A stretch of DNA of 64,000 nucleotides. Source: Rhopalosiphum padi (Eukaryota > Arthropoda > Insecta > Hemiptera > Aphididae). A program made the translations under genes and the position numbers. The first letter of the stretch is position 1, and each line of letters begins with the position of its first letter. Below the pieces are notes generated by a model, which was not told where the DNA came from, searched no databases, and worked only from the letters and a program-made list of their open reading frames with translations. The DNA lies in contig NC_083599.1 in assembly GCF_020882245.1 (NCBI RefSeq), positions 16,936,865-17,000,864 on the forward strand. The letters run 5' to 3'. This document shows, piece after piece, positions 61,922 through 64,000 of the stretch.

Positions 61922-62533
61922 CAGTGAATTCCGCTTAATGTGATCACTGGCTTTTTAGAATCAACCGTTTATTGGAAACGAAATTGAAAATCCCAAACCA
62001 GATCTTATATGACTTATGTTAAATTAACGTTTCACTAAAATCACAAAGTACCGGATAATTGAATCATTTTTAAGAACATTCTTATCGTGTTAATGGCATT
62101 TCAAACTTTCACTAAAAAGAAACAAGAATTGTTTTGAAAAAGTTAATTATATGAGCTATTCAAAAATATGTCGAAAATGATACTTTTCAGTTGTTCCAAA
62201 AGTTATAGGTACAATGTACATACATTATTATTTATTTAATTTTAAATAATTAAAAATCATGTGTATATTATATTAATTGAATATGGATTTTAATTTCAGG
62301 CTAATCGCTATATAATATGAAAAAGAAATTAGTAAATTCTCAAGTACAAACAAAAATAGATAGTTTCTTTACTTTTATTTTAAATTTTTAAATGCATTTT
62401 TTTTTTTTTTAATTTTTTTATTTATAATTTTAAACATATATATAAATATAATCTTATTAATAATAAAAATGTTTTATGGAATCAATCGGTTAATAGAATC
62501 AAAATGATCTGAACCAATGTGTTCACATTAAGC
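61922..62533. mobile_element. Degraded pogo/Tigger-like element
   Basis: Begins TA then 'cagtgaattccgcttaatgt' plus 'gatcactgg'. Near the right end, 'tgttcacattaagc' is the inverted copy of 'gcttaatgtgatca', and 'ggaatcaatcggttaatagaatc' mirrors 'gaatcaaccgtttattgg'. The last bases of the right terminus are missing. Too decayed for any ORF. Confidence 0.6.
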
Positions 62534-63662
62534 TATATTTTACATCATATCTCAATTATGTATTTACGAATAAAGTGTGTAATGTTTTATTTTTACAAAA
62601 GATCTATGAACATCATTAAATGTATCTTAAAAGCTGTGCTATTGTTGCTAAAATCACATTTATTTTGTTTAATTAAATTGGGTACCTAAAATTTAATTAC
62701 TTTTTATTGTTTTTAAAAAATTATTCAGATTAATTTCTTTAATAAAAAATATTTTTTTTCAACCATGTCAACGCCATGTCCAGCAAATCATATTTATTAT
62801 GTTGAATTTTTATATTATATCTAGTTCTAAAATCTAGAGTATAGCTATACGTATTCTGTAAATATAATATGTTTGATTATTTCTGAAACACCAAAGTTAG
62901 TTATATTTTTTCTTCTTCTTTATCCATTCAGTAAAATACGTGTGTTACCTATTTTTGGTATATTTAATATTACGTCATCTCTTATAATTTATATTACATG
63001 ATGGTAATTTGAACCAAGAACCAAATATTTGTAGTATTTTTTATTCTCTTGATTTTTTTTATGATGATGGACATTTTCTTTAATCGTTTAATTTTTAATT
63101 TATTACTAATTAATTAATAGATGTAAATAATATTGTTTTATTTTTATTTTTATCTTCCACCAACATCTATCAAAGACCTTTACTTATTAACTTATTATCA
63201 CAAATATATCAATAAAAATCAATTAAATATTTTTAAAAATTTAATTCAAGATTTTTGTGTACATTTAAAATTTAAATTTGGATAAAATTACATATTTTCA
63301 CGATGACAATTATTTGTTTAAAATCGGGGAATTAACACTTTTGTGCATATTATGAACTTAACCATACGCAATGAAATTTTCAAAATATGTAAATTAATTT
63401 TAAGATAGTACTCATTTATACTATTCAGTGTAAAAAACACTGTTTTACAGTGTCTAAAATTCTAAAGTGATCTTGAAAATTGACTCAAACACTAATAACA
63501 ATAACACAATATGGTACAGAAAATATTTATTATTAATAATACAATAAATGCAATTTCCAGCATAATCCAAATCAACCTACTATAATATACTAAAATTAAT
63601 AAAATTAATATTACTCTAACAACAATATCAAACAACATAGAATGTATTTAGTAATGTGACTG
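62534..63662. other. AT-rich sequence, no gene seen
   Basis: From about 63200 it shares AT-rich motifs with the dispersed-repeat copies and runs into the conserved box at 63663. Confidence 0.4.
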
Positions 63663-63760
63663 CCCGTCTCTGTTCAGCATTGTTTTTCGTGTATAATAAA
63701 TTCCTCATTGAATTCAAACTTAACACATCCATTAGTAATTACAGTATTACACTGACTCAT
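63663..63760 (+). repeat. Dispersed-repeat conserved box, copy 5
   Basis: 'cccgtctctgttcagcattg', 'tttttcgtgtataataa', 'cattgaattcaaacttaaca' and 'catccatta...cactgactc' align block by block with 12656 and with the reverse complement of 19115. Confidence 0.7.
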
Positions 63761-64000
63761 ATCTGACCTATCGCACAGTAGAACATTACCCAAGTGCCAA
63801 CCTTCTGTCACAGATAAAGTTATCTTCAATGTTACAATGTATAGAATAATAAATGAAAATTATTGTAAATAATTATTTACTCGTAATAAGTCTATATCGC
63901 GCGAAATCGTTTTTCTGTATAATACGAGTATCGTTACTATATATGCAATAGCCATTTTCGGTAAACTGTCACAAGACGACTTTTGAAATATTTTGCGTAC

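Noticed and set aside
1..64000. CRISPR arrays, bacterial operons, tRNA or rRNA genes
   Set aside because: No regularly spaced direct repeats, no Shine-Dalgarno-linked ORF clusters and no tRNA-like B-box/cloverleaf were found. Composition and splicing are eukaryotic.

Overview
The window reads as nuclear DNA of an insect, most likely an aphid. It is strongly AT-rich, it is full of small decayed DNA transposons and TIR elements, genes have long introns, and short motifs of the 'tacctata/taggtat' kind recur throughout. Species cannot be named from the sequence. There is no sign of bacterial, viral or organellar gene organisation, and I see no tRNA or rRNA gene.

Left part (1-22826): the left edge lies inside a transposon relic with ~150 bp inverted ends that still carries the degraded 3' end of an integrase-type transposon ORF. 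The 3' part of a plus-strand gene then crosses the region. It has a 24-nt micro-exon (3226-3249) and, 19.5 kb further on, a terminal exon (22744-22826). Joined in phase, these encode a short polar segment followed by a hydrophobic C-terminus that looks like a GPI-anchor signal. The rest of this gene lies upstream of the window. Its long intron holds hAT-like and pogo/Tigger-like MITEs, microsatellites and a relatively CpG-rich stretch at 7.3-10.4 kb.

Middle part (22827-43812): no convincing coding gene. It holds a hAT 5' fragment (32.2 kb), three members of one foldback MITE family (34.8, 37.5 and 42.6 kb), copies of a dispersed AT-rich repeat, and a CpG-rich stretch at 35.2-36.3 kb that may be a promoter or leader exon.

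Right part (43813-64000): two paralogous tandem plus-strand genes, the clear coding content of the window. Each has a short exon encoding a start Met plus signal peptide, one phase-0 intron, and one long GC-rich exon. The products are 713 and 705 residues. Each contains a plexin-type PSI domain, a plexin TIG-like segment, a second Cys-rich PSI-like module, four IPT/TIG domains, one C-terminal membrane segment and a very short tail. Both lack the N-terminal Sema domain and the cytoplasmic RasGAP region of true plexins. They therefore look like free-standing plexin 'stalk' receptors or decoys with no signalling domain of their own. Their exons are far richer in G+C than everything around them. 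The intron of the second gene contains a hAT element nested inside another, and further pogo/Tigger-like elements lie at 52.3 and 61.9 kb.
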